Shown: positions 43,260 through 52,958, numbered from the stretch's first letter. The stretch is 64,000 nucleotides of DNA from 66-474 sp040388785 (GCA_040388785.1 JAZKBD010000030.1:30161-94160), one strand, 5' to 3'. Notes: a model not told the origin generated them from the sequence alone. Program-made: numbers and translations.

Positions 43260-44713
43260 ACCGCGTGCACGCGCTGCTGGTAATGCCGTGGATCGCCTCG
43301 GCAAAGTACGCGCGGCTGCTGACGGTGCTGTTCGTCGGCAGCGCGCTGGTCGTCGCGTGCGCGATGGCAATCACCGGCAATGCGCGTGCCCATCGTGAGA
43401 TCATCATCGTCGTGCTCGGCTTCGCGGTGTGGGCGCTTTGGGGGTCGTATCTCGCCGCCAACCTGCAGCTGGCGCGCAACGCGCGCGAGCTGTGCCTGCC
43501 GCGCATGCAGCGCGATGCCGACCTGAGCTTGCTGTTGTTCGCGGTGCCCAGCCTCGCCGTGCCGACCGCCCTCTGCTGGACGCTCGGTGCGTCGCCCCTG
43601 CTGGCGGCCGCCATCTTCACCGTTGCGGCCGCGCTGGGCCTTGCCTACATGCTGCTGCCGCTGTGGGTCGGTTTCCCTCTGATTGCCGCGAGCATCGTGG
43701 GCATCATGTCGCACGACTTGTCCGGACAGGTTTCGACGTGGTGGGGATTGGCCGCCTTGCTGGCCGCGTTCGACATTTTTCGCTGGTGGCAATTGCGCAC
43801 CGCGGCCACGGTTCGACGTGAAGGCATGGGTGCAGCCGCGGTGTTTTTTTGCTACCACCAGGACGCCATGCGCAACGGTGGCTGGTACGGGTTCCGGTTC
43901 CTGCAAGAGCGCGTCACGATTCCTTTGCACGCGGAACTGAAGGACGTCGGCCCGCGCTGCGTCGTCACTTCCATACGTTTCGCATTGGGCGGCTCCGGCA
44001 TGCCCAAACCGTTTGCGTCGCGCCTCAAGGACATCGGCCGCCTCGCGGCATACGTTGCGGTATTCATGTTGTTTCCCCTGCTGGCGCCGTTGCTGGGCTC
44101 GCCCGTCGCCACCGGCGAATGGGTCGTGCATTGGCTTTCTCCGCTGCTCACGTTTGGCTGCCTGTTGACCTGTTGCACCGCCGTGAGCGCGTTCGCGGGA
44201 CGCACTCGCTCGCTGTGGCGCAAATCGGATGCGGAATTGCCGCTGCTCGCGTTGTTGCCGGGCTTGGGTGACGCGGCATCAGGCAAGCGTTTCACGATAA
44301 CCGCCTTGCTGGCGCCACCCCTCGTTTTCCTCGCCTGAACCTGCGCGGTACTGTGCCTCGCCACGCTTGCGCTGCACACCACGCCGTGGGCGTACATTGC
44401 GCTGATGTTGTGTTGCTCGGGCGCGCTGGTGCTGACCGTTGCGGTCACGCTTGCATCGCTGTGCGGCAGGCCGATGCACACCGTCGAATACGTGCTTTTG
44501 TACATCGTCCAGCTGGTGCTTTCGGCGCTGGTGCTGATGAAAGCCATGCCGACGGACCAGTATCACGGCGCGCATCCCGAATTGATTGGCATGGTCCCCG
44601 CATGGCTGCTCGTGCTGTGGGGCTTGTTTTTGATCGTGCTGGCCGTCCTTGCCGTCCACGGCGCGCGCGAACTTCGCAACCATCCGCATGCGTTCCTGGC
44701 CAATATCCCGTGA
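43256..44713 (+). pseudogene. ABC permease gene split by an in-frame TGA
   Basis: The frame from ATG 43256 codes for a polytopic protein of 360 aa ending VFLA at a TGA (44336-44338). The same frame continues for 124 more codons (TCAVLCLATLALHTTPW to HAFLANIP) with membrane segments. The joined product (485 residues plus the stop) matches the length and layout of its paralogue at 44736: LLALLPGLGD/LMALLPGLGR just before the stop and HPHAFL/RPHPFL at the ends. The paralogue reads through this position. Either the permease is truncated, the stop is a sequencing error, or it is read through. If the truncated form is used, the last membrane segments are lost. Confidence 0.75.
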
Positions 44714-44735
44714 CTGCGTGCAAGGAAATCCCGAC

Positions 44736-46259
44736 ATGACCCCTGCCGTCGCGCTCGCAACCGAAACCTTTCCCGCACGCTCGGCGAGCCGCCGTTCGTG
44801 GATGCTCGCGGCGCTCACGACACCCTGGCGTTCGACCAAGCGCCAGACCCTCTGGATCTCGGCGGTCATCTTCGTGCTCGGCTGCGCGGCCGCGCTGGTC
44901 TGCGGAATCCTGATGCCCAACGCACGCGGCCAAGCGCTCGCGGTGATCTTCTATGCGGCCGGCGTGTGTTTCGTGTGGGGCTTCTGGTTCTCGGGCTTGT
45001 TGCTGCTGGCGCGGGATGCACGCATGCTCGCGGTTCCGGGCGTGTTGCGCGACACACTGCTATGCGCGCTGGCCTGGGGCGTGCTCATGATCGCAGCGCC
45101 AGCGCTCATCGAAGGCGCATTCGGATGGGGCATGGCGCTGCCGGCGATGCTGTCGGCATTTGCGATGGCCGCCGGGCTGACCTTCGTGCTGTCACCGCGC
45201 TGGGCCAGCATGTGCATGGGTTTCGCGCCGGCCCTCTACTCGACCGTGCACGAAAGCTTGCATGTGCTGTCGCCGACAAGTACGGATTTTCTGCACTGGG
45301 GAACGGCCGCATCCGTCGCGCTTTTCTTATTCGTCGGGTTCCGGTGGTGGCGCATTCTGCACGATGGCTCGACGGATGCATGCGGCTGGCGCGCGCCGAT
45401 GATCCTGCAGCTTCGCCAGCAGGCGGTCTCCGTGGGGTGGTCTTTCGACAAGCAGATGTTCTGGCAACGCAATGGTGCGCAGCATCGATACATCGACCTG
45501 CGCGGCATCGATGCGCACGCGCCGGTGAAAGCCATGCAGGTTGCGCTGGGCGGTGATCTGTTCACGCCGAGGACACCGGCCGGCAATCTTCGCCGGCTGG
45601 GCGTGGTGGTCTGGCCGGTATTGATTTTCGTCGGCTGCATGCTGCTCACCAGCCTCGACCGGGTCCATGACCTGCACAAGCTGTTGGTCGTCATCGGCGT
45701 GAGCGGCGCGATGTGGTCGGGTGCGTTCGGCATGGCCATGCTGCTGTTCGCCGTGACCGCGGTGTTGCGGCGCCGCTGGGAACACGGCGCCGAACCCGCG
45801 CTGATGGCACTGCTGCCGGGCCTGGGGCGGCATGCATCGTTGCATCGCAGCGTCCTGCGCGCCGCGTTCATCAAACCGTTCGTGATATGCGCCGCGTTGT
45901 GGGCGCTGATGGCTGCCAGCGAGTACCTCTTGCACCTGGGTGCACTCGCCTACGCGCTGACAACCCTGATCCTGCTGGGCATGATTGCGGCGGCCGCGAT
46001 GTCGCTGTTGCGCGTGTTCGCGGGACGCGCGCTCGGCGGTTTCGCGCAAGGCTCCGTCATCGTCGTCGCGTGCGTGCTGATGGGCGTGAGCCTGCCGCTG
46101 ATCTACATCACCCCGATGGCCAAACTGGGGCCTGCCGCCGGCTGGGTGGAGTGGGGACTGTTCGCAGGATGGCTGGTTTTCGCCATCTGGATGAGCGTGC
46201 TTGGCGTGCGCGCTTGGCGCGGCTTTCGGCTGCGGCCGCATCCGTTCCTGTCGCGTTGA
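44736..46259 (+). CDS. ABC permease-like membrane protein
   Basis: Protein of 507 aa with roughly 12 hydrophobic segments in two groups separated by a soluble part (residues about 210-290). Paralogous to the broken gene before it (shared LPGLG, HP-F-L ends and overall layout). ATG at 44736 follows AAGGAAATCCCGAC. Last clear member of the YtrA/ABC operon; it presumably forms the membrane channel with the ATPase. Confidence 0.75.
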   Translation: MTPAVALATETFPARSASRRSWMLAALTTPWRSTKRQTLWISAVIFVLGCAAALVCGILMPNARGQALAVIFYAAGVCFVWGFWFSGLLLLARDARMLAVPGVLRDTLLCALAWGVLMIAAPALIEGAFGWGMALPAMLSAFAMAAGLTFVLSPRWASMCMGFAPALYSTVHESLHVLSPTSTDFLHWGTAASVALFLFVGFRWWRILHDGSTDACGWRAPMILQLRQQAVSVGWSFDKQMFWQRNGAQHRYIDLRGIDAHAPVKAMQVALGGDLFTPRTPAGNLRRLGVVVWPVLIFVGCMLLTSLDRVHDLHKLLVVIGVSGAMWSGAFGMAMLLFAVTAVLRRRWEHGAEPALMALLPGLGRHASLHRSVLRAAFIKPFVICAALWALMAASEYLLHLGALAYALTTLILLGMIAAAAMSLLRVFAGRALGGFAQGSVIVVACVLMGVSLPLIYITPMAKLGPAAGWVEWGLFAGWLVFAIWMSVLGVRAWRGFRLRPHPFLSR

Positions 46260-46327
46260 GTGTAGTCGTCGCGCCGATCGTCGCGGCTGCGCTATGATCC
46301 AGCCGGTTCGCGCTGCCGGGGTGGTCC

Positions 46328-46585
46328 ATGGTCTGGGGTTTGGCGCTGGTTGCATTGGTTGCCTTCTTGCTGGCGTTCATCAGCCACTCGCCCGGCTGGA
46401 TGGGGTTCGGCATCTTCGTCGGTTTCATTTCGGCAATCAGCGCGGCACTGGTTTTCATCGACCGCCACGTGCGCGCGAGTTCGCGGCCCGAGCACATGAC
46501 CGAGCGCGAAATCCAAGCCTTGCGCGGCACCGTCCAGAAGCCCGGGCGGACGCCGCCGCGGCTGCCTCCTTCCGATTCCGGCTGA
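46328..46585 (+). CDS. Small membrane protein of unknown function
   Basis: Protein of 85 aa with two hydrophobic helices (WGLALVALVAFLLAFI and MGFGIFVGFISAISAALVFI) and a basic, proline-rich C-terminal tail (QKPGRTPPRLPPSDSG). About 70 bp after the permease stop on the same strand. The RBS (GGGGTGG) is fair. No function recognised. Confidence 0.55.
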   Translation: MVWGLALVALVAFLLAFISHSPGWMGFGIFVGFISAISAALVFIDRHVRASSRPEHMTEREIQALRGTVQKPGRTPPRLPPSDSG

Positions 46586-46656
46586 CGCGACTGCGGCTCC
46601 CCGGGTTTCAATTTGCTACGCTAGCTTCCTTGTCTGGCTGCGAGGAGTCTTGAGCG

Positions 46657-48612
46657 ATGAGCAAGGTGCATCCCGTTCCGACAGCATTTGCCGACGCCGA
46701 GCAGATCAAGCCCGACACCTACGCGCGGCTTTACCGCGAATCGATCGACCACCCGGAAAAGTTCTGGGCCGACGCTGCGAAGCGACTGGACTGGATCAAG
46801 CCGCCGATGCAGACGCGGGATGTTTCGTTCGACGCGAAAGACTTGCACATCCGCTGGTACGCGGATGGCGTATTGAACCCGACGATCAGTTGCCTAGACC
46901 GGCATCTCGAAACGCGCGGTGACAAGACCGCGCTGCTGTTCGAAGGCGACGATCCCGATGTCTCGCGCGCCATCACCTACCGCGAACTGCATGCCGAGGT
47001 CAGCCGTTTCGCGAACGCGCTGCGCAACCTCGGCGTGGAGAAGGGCGACCGCATCGCGATCTACATGCCGATGATCCCGGAGGCCTGCGTGGCCATGCTG
47101 GCGTGCGCACGCATCGGCGCGATCCATTCGGTGGTGTTCGGTGGCTTTTCGCCGGACGCGCTGGCCGGCCGCATCGCCGATTCGCAATGCAAGGTGTGCA
47201 TCACCGCGGATGAAGGCGTGCGCGCCAACAAGAAGATTCCGCTGAAGCACAATGTCGATGAAGCCCTGACGCGCCCCGGCACCACCAGCATCGAGACGGT
47301 GGTGGTGGTGCGCCGCACCGGCGGCGCGGTGAACATGCAATCGCCGCGCGACCGCTGGTGGCATGCGCTGGTGGAAGGTCAATCGGCCGCGTGCGAACCC
47401 GAGCCGATGAACGCGGAAGATCCGCTGTTCATCCTGTACACCTCGGGCAGCACCGGCAAACCCAAGGGCGTGCTGCACACCATCGGCGGCTACATGGTGT
47501 GGGTGTCGTGCACGCACGCAGCGGTTTTCGACCTGCGCGAGGAGGACATCTACTGGTGCACCGCCGACGTCGGCTGGGTCACCGGGCACAGTTACATCGT
47601 GTATGGCCCGCTCGCCAACGGCGCGACATCGCTGGTGTTCGAAGGCGTGCCGAACTGGCCTGATGCCTCGCGCCTCTGGCAAGTCTGCGACAAGCACCGC
47701 GTCACCATTCTTTACACCGCGCCGACCGCGATCCGCGCGCTGATGCGCGAAGGCGACGCGCCGGTGAAGAAAACCTCGCGCAAGTCGTTGCGCCTGCTCG
47801 GTTCGGTCGGCGAACCGATCAATCCGGAAGCGTGGGAGTGGTATTTCAACGTGGTGGGCGAGGGCCGCTGTCCGATCGTGGATACCTGGTGGCAAACCGA
47901 GACCGGCGGGATTCTTATTTCCCCGCTGCCGGGTTCGACCGTGCTGAAACCCGGCGCCGCGATGAAGCCGTTGTTCGGCATCAAGCCTGCGATCCTCGAT
48001 CCCGACGGCAAGACCATCGAGGGCTCGGGTTCCGGCAACCTCGTGATCACCGATTCCTGGCCGGGGCAGATGCGCACGGTGTACGGCGACCACCAGCGTT
48101 TCATCGACACGTATTTCAAGACGTATCCGGGCGTGTACACCACTGGCGACGGTGCCGAGCGCGACGCGGACGGCGACTGGAAGATCACCGGACGCGTGGA
48201 TGACGTCATCAACGTGTCGGGCCATCGCATTGGCACCGCCGAGATCGAGAGCGCGATGATGGCCGACGAACGCGTGGCCGAAGCCGCGGTGGTGGGTTGT
48301 CCGCACGACATCAAGGGCACCGCCATCTATGCGTTCGTCACGCCCAAGGAAGGCGTGGCGCCGAGCGATGCGCTCAGGAAGGAACTCGTCGGCGGCATCC
48401 GCGAGCGGATCGGCCCGTTCGCCGCGCCGGAATACCTCCAGTGGGCGGCGGCGCTCCCGAAAACACGCTCGGCCAAGACCATGCGCAGAATCCTGCGCAA
48501 GATCGCGGAGGCCGGCAACAGCGAGGTTGATCTTGCCACGCTCGGCGACACGTCCACGCTCGCGGATCCCTCGGTCGTCAGGCGGTTGTACGAAGAGCGC
48601 GTGCGGCACTGA
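46657..48612 (+). CDS. acs: Acetyl-CoA synthetase
   Basis: AMP-forming acetate-CoA ligase of 651 aa, which activates acetate to acetyl-CoA through acetyl-AMP. Core motifs are the P-loop YTSGSTGKPKGVLHT, the A5 region TWWQTETGG, A7-A8 segment TGDGAERDADGDWKITGR, and the C-terminal lysine region KTRSAKTMRRILRK, whose Lys is the usual acetylation site. Ala stands where E. coli has Gly (RSGK). Full length for the family. ATG at 46657 has AGGAG upstream. Followed by a PPTase gene 12 bp later. Confidence 0.94.
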   Translation: MSKVHPVPTAFADAEQIKPDTYARLYRESIDHPEKFWADAAKRLDWIKPPMQTRDVSFDAKDLHIRWYADGVLNPTISCLDRHLETRGDKTALLFEGDDPDVSRAITYRELHAEVSRFANALRNLGVEKGDRIAIYMPMIPEACVAMLACARIGAIHSVVFGGFSPDALAGRIADSQCKVCITADEGVRANKKIPLKHNVDEALTRPGTTSIETVVVVRRTGGAVNMQSPRDRWWHALVEGQSAACEPEPMNAEDPLFILYTSGSTGKPKGVLHTIGGYMVWVSCTHAAVFDLREEDIYWCTADVGWVTGHSYIVYGPLANGATSLVFEGVPNWPDASRLWQVCDKHRVTILYTAPTAIRALMREGDAPVKKTSRKSLRLLGSVGEPINPEAWEWYFNVVGEGRCPIVDTWWQTETGGILISPLPGSTVLKPGAAMKPLFGIKPAILDPDGKTIEGSGSGNLVITDSWPGQMRTVYGDHQRFIDTYFKTYPGVYTTGDGAERDADGDWKITGRVDDVINVSGHRIGTAEIESAMMADERVAEAAVVGCPHDIKGTAIYAFVTPKEGVAPSDALRKELVGGIRERIGPFAAPEYLQWAAALPKTRSAKTMRRILRKIAEAGNSEVDLATLGDTSTLADPSVVRRLYEERVRH

Positions 48613-48624
48613 ACGGCCCGATCG

Positions 48625-49305
48625 ATGTCGCTGCATCTGGAATTCATGCGCGCGGTTCCGGCCGAAGTCGCACCGCGGCTGGACGACCATTCGATCCATC
48701 TGTGGCGGATCCCGTACGCGTTTTCGCAACGGCGCGCACCGCTGCTCGCGTTGCTGGCGGGTTATCTCGGCGTGCCCGAATCCGCCGCGACGCTGGAAGA
48801 AGATGCGCGCGGCAAACCCTATCTCGCCCATTCGGTGGGCGCCCGCGGTGAGGGCGCCTTGCTCGAGTTCAACTGGTCGCATAGCGGCGATTACGCCCTG
48901 GCTGCGCTTTCACGACTCGGCGAAGTCGGTGTCGACATTGAATGGCTCGGCAAGAACCTGCGCGCGATCGAAATCGCCCGGCGCTTTTTCGACGGCAGTG
49001 AAGCCGATGCGCTGACGGCGCTCGATCCGGACGCCCGCGACCACGCGTTCATCGGACTGTGGTGCGCCAAGGAAGCGGTGTTGAAAGCCGTGGGCGAAGG
49101 GCTTTCGTTCGGGCTCGCGCGCCTCGCCTTTGCACACGCCGGCGGCGCGGATTGGGAACTGGCGCGCACCGATCCCGCGCTCGGCGAAGCGCGGGATTGG
49201 CAGGTCTCAGGGTTCGATCCCGCGCCGGATTACCGTGGCAGCGTGGCTTGGCGCGGCGGCGGCCGCCGGATTCTCGCATTCCAGCCGCTTGCCGGCGGTC
49301 CCTGA
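48625..49305 (+). CDS. 4'-phosphopantetheinyl transferase (Sfp type)
   Basis: Protein of 226 aa with the two PPTase motifs: EVGVDIEWL (Mg-binding Asp/Glu) and LWCAKEAVLKAVGEGL. It would move phosphopantetheine from CoA to carrier-protein serines. Sfp-type size and NWSHSGDYALAAL upstream fit. Starts 12 bp after acs and is likely co-transcribed with it. The carrier-protein partner is not in this window. Confidence 0.88.
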   Translation: MSLHLEFMRAVPAEVAPRLDDHSIHLWRIPYAFSQRRAPLLALLAGYLGVPESAATLEEDARGKPYLAHSVGARGEGALLEFNWSHSGDYALAALSRLGEVGVDIEWLGKNLRAIEIARRFFDGSEADALTALDPDARDHAFIGLWCAKEAVLKAVGEGLSFGLARLAFAHAGGADWELARTDPALGEARDWQVSGFDPAPDYRGSVAWRGGGRRILAFQPLAGGP

Positions 49306-49414
49306 CCACAAGACCTCGCGCCGGGAACTTCAGCGTGGCAGGAGGGTCTCAAGGATACGGGTAGTCTCCCCGTAGATTCACGGCGCACAGCGAGCGTCGT
49401 GGATTGCACTCTCC

Positions 49415-49442
49415 GGCGCGGAGTCCTCTCCGCGCCTTTTTT
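49415..49442 (+). terminator. Rho-independent terminator after acs-PPTase
   Basis: Perfect 9-bp stem GGCGCGGAG (49415-49423) and CTCCGCGCC (49428-49436) with TCCT loop, followed by six T's. A weaker hairpin, TACGGG/CCCGTA (49356-49374), lies just upstream. A strong terminator for the plus-strand unit. Confidence 0.9.
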
Positions 49443-49544
49443 GTGTTCTCGTGCCATCATTCCTGATACGACATCGATCGCGTGGTGCCCGGCGTCCGCA
49501 ACGGCGCGATCGGCTGCGCTGCCTTTGCCCTTTTTGATGACACG

Positions 49545-50294
49545 ATGACTACCCTGAGCGTCAACCTCAACAAGATCGCCGTGCTCCGCAATGCCCGCGG
49601 CGGGGACGAACCGGATTTGCGCAAGGCCGCCGAAACCTGCATCGACGCGGGATGCGGCGGCATCACCGTGCATCCGCGGCCGGATCGCCGCCACGTCACC
49701 GCCGAGGACGTTGCACTGCTGGCGGAATTGGCACGCGCGCGTCGCGTCGAGTTCAACATCGAGGGCAATCCGTTTGCGCCCGCGCGGCCCGGCTATCCGG
49801 GCTTCGTCGAACTCGTGCGGCAAGCACGCCCCGCGCAGGCGACGCTGGTTCCCGATTCGGACGGCCAAATCACTTCCGACCATGGCTTCGATCTCACGCG
49901 CGACCTCGACCGGTTGGCGCCGCTGGTCGCGGAGCTCAACGCGACTGGTTGCCGCGTGTCGCTGTTCGTCGACGCCGGCACGGTCAATGGTTTGCAACAA
50001 GCGCGGGCCATCGGCGTTGCGCGCGTGGAGCTCTACACCGGGCCGTACGCGCACGCCTTCGCGAGAGGAAACGCCGATGCGGAACTGGCGCGTTGTGCGA
50101 ACACCGCCGCTCATGCCACCGCGGCAGGACTGGCGGTGAATGCGGGCCACGATCTCAACCAGCAAAACCTGGGCGCGTTCCGGCGTGCCATTCCGCAACT
50201 GGCGGAAGTGTCGATCGGGCACGCGTTGATCGGCGAAGCGTTGTACGACGGACTCGCCCCGACCGTGCGCCACTATCTCGCGATCCTGGCTTGA
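49545..50294 (+). CDS. pdxJ: Pyridoxine 5'-phosphate synthase
   Basis: Enzyme of 249 aa that joins 3-amino-acetone phosphate with deoxyxylulose phosphate to make pyridoxine phosphate. PdxJ marks are VNLNKIAVLRNARGG, GGITVHPRPDRRH, VEFNIEGNP, RVELYTGPYA and NAGHDLNQQNL. The ATG at 49545 gives the family's usual length. It lies downstream of tonB-exbBD in convergent orientation, sharing a terminator with exbD2. Confidence 0.93.
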   Translation: MTTLSVNLNKIAVLRNARGGDEPDLRKAAETCIDAGCGGITVHPRPDRRHVTAEDVALLAELARARRVEFNIEGNPFAPARPGYPGFVELVRQARPAQATLVPDSDGQITSDHGFDLTRDLDRLAPLVAELNATGCRVSLFVDAGTVNGLQQARAIGVARVELYTGPYAHAFARGNADAELARCANTAAHATAAGLAVNAGHDLNQQNLGAFRRAIPQLAEVSIGHALIGEALYDGLAPTVRHYLAILA

Positions 50295-50297
50295 CGC

Positions 50298-50326
50298 AAA
50301 AAAAAGCCGCGCGATGCGCGGCATTT
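50298..50326. terminator. Bidirectional terminator between pdxJ and exbD2
   Basis: Stem GCCGCGC (50306-50312), GAT loop, GCGCGGC (50316-50322). Eight A's precede it (50298-50305) and ATTTT follows, so it can end transcription from both sides. The T8 run on the minus strand makes it stronger for the exbD2 side. Confidence 0.88.
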
Positions 50327-50345
50327 TCGTGGCGCTGCCGAATCC

Positions 50346-50789
50346 TTAGTCGGGATTGGATCCATTCTTGCCCTTGCCGTGGGTGATGAAGCCCACGTGC
50401 ACCAGCCCGGCGTCCTTCGCCTCCTGCATCACTTTCCAGATGATGCGGTAAGGCGTGGTCTTGTCCGCGCGAATGTCGAGTTCCGGTTGCGGCGTGTTGC
50501 TCGCTTCGGCCCGCAACTTGGCGGACAGGATCGCATCGCTGATCGGGCTGTCGTTCCAGTACAGCGTACCATCGGCTTCCACCGCCAGATCGATCGGTGG
50601 AACTTCGATCGGCACCGGCTTGGTGTTGGGATCGGCACGCGGCAGGTCGATCTTGACCTTGTGCGACATCAGCGGCGCCGTGATCATGAAGATGATCAGC
50701 AGCACCAGCATCACGTCGGCCAGCGGGGTCACATTGATTTCGGCGCGCGGGATGTCGCTTCCCGTGTTGTCGCCAAGACTCATCGCCAT
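50346..50789 (-). CDS. exbD2: ExbD/TolR-family biopolymer transport protein
   Basis: Protein of 147 aa with one N-terminal membrane helix containing the proton-relay Asp (NVTPLADVMLVLLIIFMI) and a periplasmic domain. Second of two exbD genes in the tonB-exbB-exbD-exbD set, 12 bp after the first. Xanthomonas has the same doubled arrangement, in which the extra ExbD is accessory. Start ATG at 50789 follows GAGGACC. Confidence 0.9.
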   Translation of the reverse strand: MAMSLGDNTGSDIPRAEINVTPLADVMLVLLIIFMITAPLMSHKVKIDLPRADPNTKPVPIEVPPIDLAVEADGTLYWNDSPISDAILSAKLRAEASNTPQPELDIRADKTTPYRIIWKVMQEAKDAGLVHVGFITHGKGKNGSNPD

Positions 50790-50801
50790 GACGTCAGGTC
50801 C

Positions 50802-51203
50802 TCACTTCTCGAAACCGATCTTGATCACGTTGTAGCGTCGTGCCTCGGCCATCGCTTGTGCCAGATAGCTGTACTGAGTGTCGTCCGTCGCCTTGATGTG
50901 CACCTGCGGCTGTTGGTCCAGCGGCTTGGCGCCAATGGTGGCTAGCTGCGCCTGCAGGTCGACATTGCTGATCGGCACGTTGTCCCAGGTCATCGTGCCG
51001 TCGGCCTGGATGAACAACGTATGCGGAGTGGTGTCATCCTTCGGAGGGTTCTGACTCGGCTGCGGCAGGTCGATCTTGATGTTGTGCTGCACCAGCGGCG
51101 CCGTGATCATGAAGATCACCAGCAACACCAGCATCACGTCGATCAGCGGAGTGATGTTGATGTCGGCGACGGGACCGCCGCCGCTATTGGTACTCATGGC
51201 CAT
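50802..51203 (-). CDS. exbD1: ExbD/TolR-family biopolymer transport protein
   Basis: Protein of 133 aa with membrane helix and key Asp in INITPLIDVMLVLLVIFMI and a C-terminal periplasmic domain ending VIKIGFEK. With ExbB it uses the proton gradient to energise TonB. The ATG at 51203 follows GAGGG; an in-frame ATG two codons later is equally possible. Directly downstream of exbB. Confidence 0.92.
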   Translation of the reverse strand: MAMSTNSGGGPVADINITPLIDVMLVLLVIFMITAPLVQHNIKIDLPQPSQNPPKDDTTPHTLFIQADGTMTWDNVPISNVDLQAQLATIGAKPLDQQPQVHIKATDDTQYSYLAQAMAEARRYNVIKIGFEK

Positions 51204-51215
51204 GAACGAACCCTC

Positions 51216-52037
51216 TTACTTCTTGGCCGCAGGCGGAGTGGCGGTGGCCGACGTCTGGCGCGGAATGGCGGTGTTGCCGGTCTCGACGCGCGCACCGGTG
51301 GAGAAGAAGTCGTGCAGGTCGTGCGCGAATTCATCGAAGTGCGCGATGGTGACGCGGTTGGCGCGTGAATACGCGTTGTACGCAATCACCGCGGGGATGG
51401 CGGCGAACAGACCGATGGCGGTCATGATCAGCGCCTGGCCAACCGGGCCGGCCACGGCGGAAATCGAGGATTCACCGCTGGCACCCAGATTGATCAGGGC
51501 GTAGTAGATGCCCATCACGGTACCCAGCAGGCCGACGAACACCGCGGCCGAACCGACGGTCGCCAACAGCGTGAGACCGCCTTCGAGGTTGCGGCTTTCG
51601 CGGTCGACGGCCTGGCGCAATGCGCGGTCGACGAACTCGGAACGGTTCAGCGCTTCGACCATGCGGCTGCCTTCATGCCGCTGGTGGTGCGCGGCGGCCG
51701 AGGCGGCGTCCAGCGCGATCTTGGAAAACGGCTCGGAACGCGGCTGCTTTTCCATCACGCGAACCGCGTCCTGCGCGGACGGCGTATCCCAGAATTTCTG
51801 GATCACCTTGTCCATGCGGGAGCGGATCAGCGCGTTGCGGATCGCGATCGCGATGATGAAGTACCACGATGAGATCGACATCACCACCAGCACGACCAGC
51901 ACGATGAAGTCGATCGCGTGGTCCAGCGGATGGGACAGGATTTCGTGGAGAAAGTGACTCGCGCCAACCTGTTGGAGGGCTTGCGCGTTGGCATTGCCGA
52001 CTGGTGCGGCGGCGGCGGAGGCTGCTTCTTGGATCAT
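51216..52037 (-). CDS. exbB: ExbB/TolQ-family proton channel protein
   Basis: Protein of 273 aa with three membrane segments (IDFIVLVVLVVMSISSWYF; TLLATVGSAAVFVGLLGTVMGIYY; GPVGQALIMTAIGLFAAIPAV) as in ExbB. It forms the pentameric channel around ExbD. ATG at 52037 has GGAAGGG upstream. The C-terminal tail after FFSTG is Ala/Pro-rich and poorly conserved. Part of the tonB operon. Confidence 0.94.
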   Translation of the reverse strand: MIQEAASAAAAPVGNANAQALQQVGASHFLHEILSHPLDHAIDFIVLVVLVVMSISSWYFIIAIAIRNALIRSRMDKVIQKFWDTPSAQDAVRVMEKQPRSEPFSKIALDAASAAAHHQRHEGSRMVEALNRSEFVDRALRQAVDRESRNLEGGLTLLATVGSAAVFVGLLGTVMGIYYALINLGASGESSISAVAGPVGQALIMTAIGLFAAIPAVIAYNAYSRANRVTIAHFDEFAHDLHDFFSTGARVETGNTAIPRQTSATATPPAAKK

Positions 52038-52120
52038 GGCGCTACCCTTCCTTCAAGTTGTAGCAAAGTGGAACGTTGGTTGAAGAACTCTAACGGATGG
52101 AAATCTGAAGAGCGTGAAAT

Positions 52121-52774
52121 CTACATAACGCCTTGCAGGCTGAAGTTGACCGGGACGCGAACCACGCCGCCCGCGGCCTTGCCGTTGTGGATACCGGGAT
52201 TGAACTTCCACTTATGAACGGCTTCCATGGCAGCGCGGTCAAGTTCGCGGTAACCACTCGACTTCTCAACGGTGACGTTGGTGACGTCGCCTGCGGCATC
52301 GATGGTTACTTCAAGGATCACTTCACCCTGATGCCCTTGGCGCGCCGCCTCGACCGGATAAGGCGGCGGATTGCGGTTCTTGTAACTGATGTCAATTGAT
52401 GCAGCCACATCGGCCGGCGGCGGCGGCGGCGCCGGCGGACGCGGCGGCGCGGCCGGAGTCGACATCACGGTTTGCTGCTGCGGCGGCGGCGGTGCCGGTG
52501 GCGGCGGCATCGGCGGCGGCTTCTGGATCTTGATTTCCTTCGGCGGCGGCTGCTTCGGCGGCTCCGGCGGAGGCGGTGGCGGCGGCGGCGGTGGCGGTGG
52601 CGGCGGAATGAATGTCACCGTGACCGACTTCTGTTGCTTCTCCTTCGCCTGCGGCGGAGCGGCCGGAGCGAGCAGCATGATGATGATGCCGGCGTGCAAG
52701 GCAATCGCGAATGCGATCGCAATCGTGCGCCACCAGTTGAACCGTTTGCGGTCTCGAGCCGACGTACGTGCCAT
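52121..52774 (-). CDS. tonB: TonB energy-transducing protein
   Basis: Protein of 217 aa: N-terminal anchor (WWRTIAIAFAIALHAGIIIML with the conserved His), a proline-rich periplasmic arm including a run of 14 consecutive prolines and later PPP/PP blocks, and the C-terminal TonB fold (NPPPYPVEAARQGHQGEVIL, KWKFNPGI). It couples ExbBD to TonB-dependent receptors such as the one at 34367. It is the first gene of tonB-exbB-exbD1-exbD2. Long CCG/CCA codon repeats make this stretch prone to slippage. Confidence 0.94.
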   Translation of the reverse strand: MARTSARDRKRFNWWRTIAIAFAIALHAGIIIMLLAPAAPPQAKEKQQKSVTVTFIPPPPPPPPPPPPPPEPPKQPPPKEIKIQKPPPMPPPPAPPPPQQQTVMSTPAAPPRPPAPPPPPADVAASIDISYKNRNPPPYPVEAARQGHQGEVILEVTIDAAGDVTNVTVEKSSGYRELDRAAMEAVHKWKFNPGIHNGKAAGGVVRVPVNFSLQGVM

Positions 52775-52958
52775 CGTGTATTGAACCAGTCGCTGACCTT
52801 GAGGGCCCTACCGAGGAAGCTGTTCCGATCCGGAGCAGCTTCCGCAGCCAAGGCGGCGGAAAAGTCTGAAACGTTACACCAGCGTGACGGCTTTGCCTAG
52901 TGGCAAGAGCCAATATTTGTGTTGCGCTGCTCGTCGTGGGCTCGGCGTCCGCGCAGGA

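Noticed and set aside
46894..48882. Open frame of 662 codons on the minus strand
   Set aside because: Antisense to acs, whose motifs are complete.
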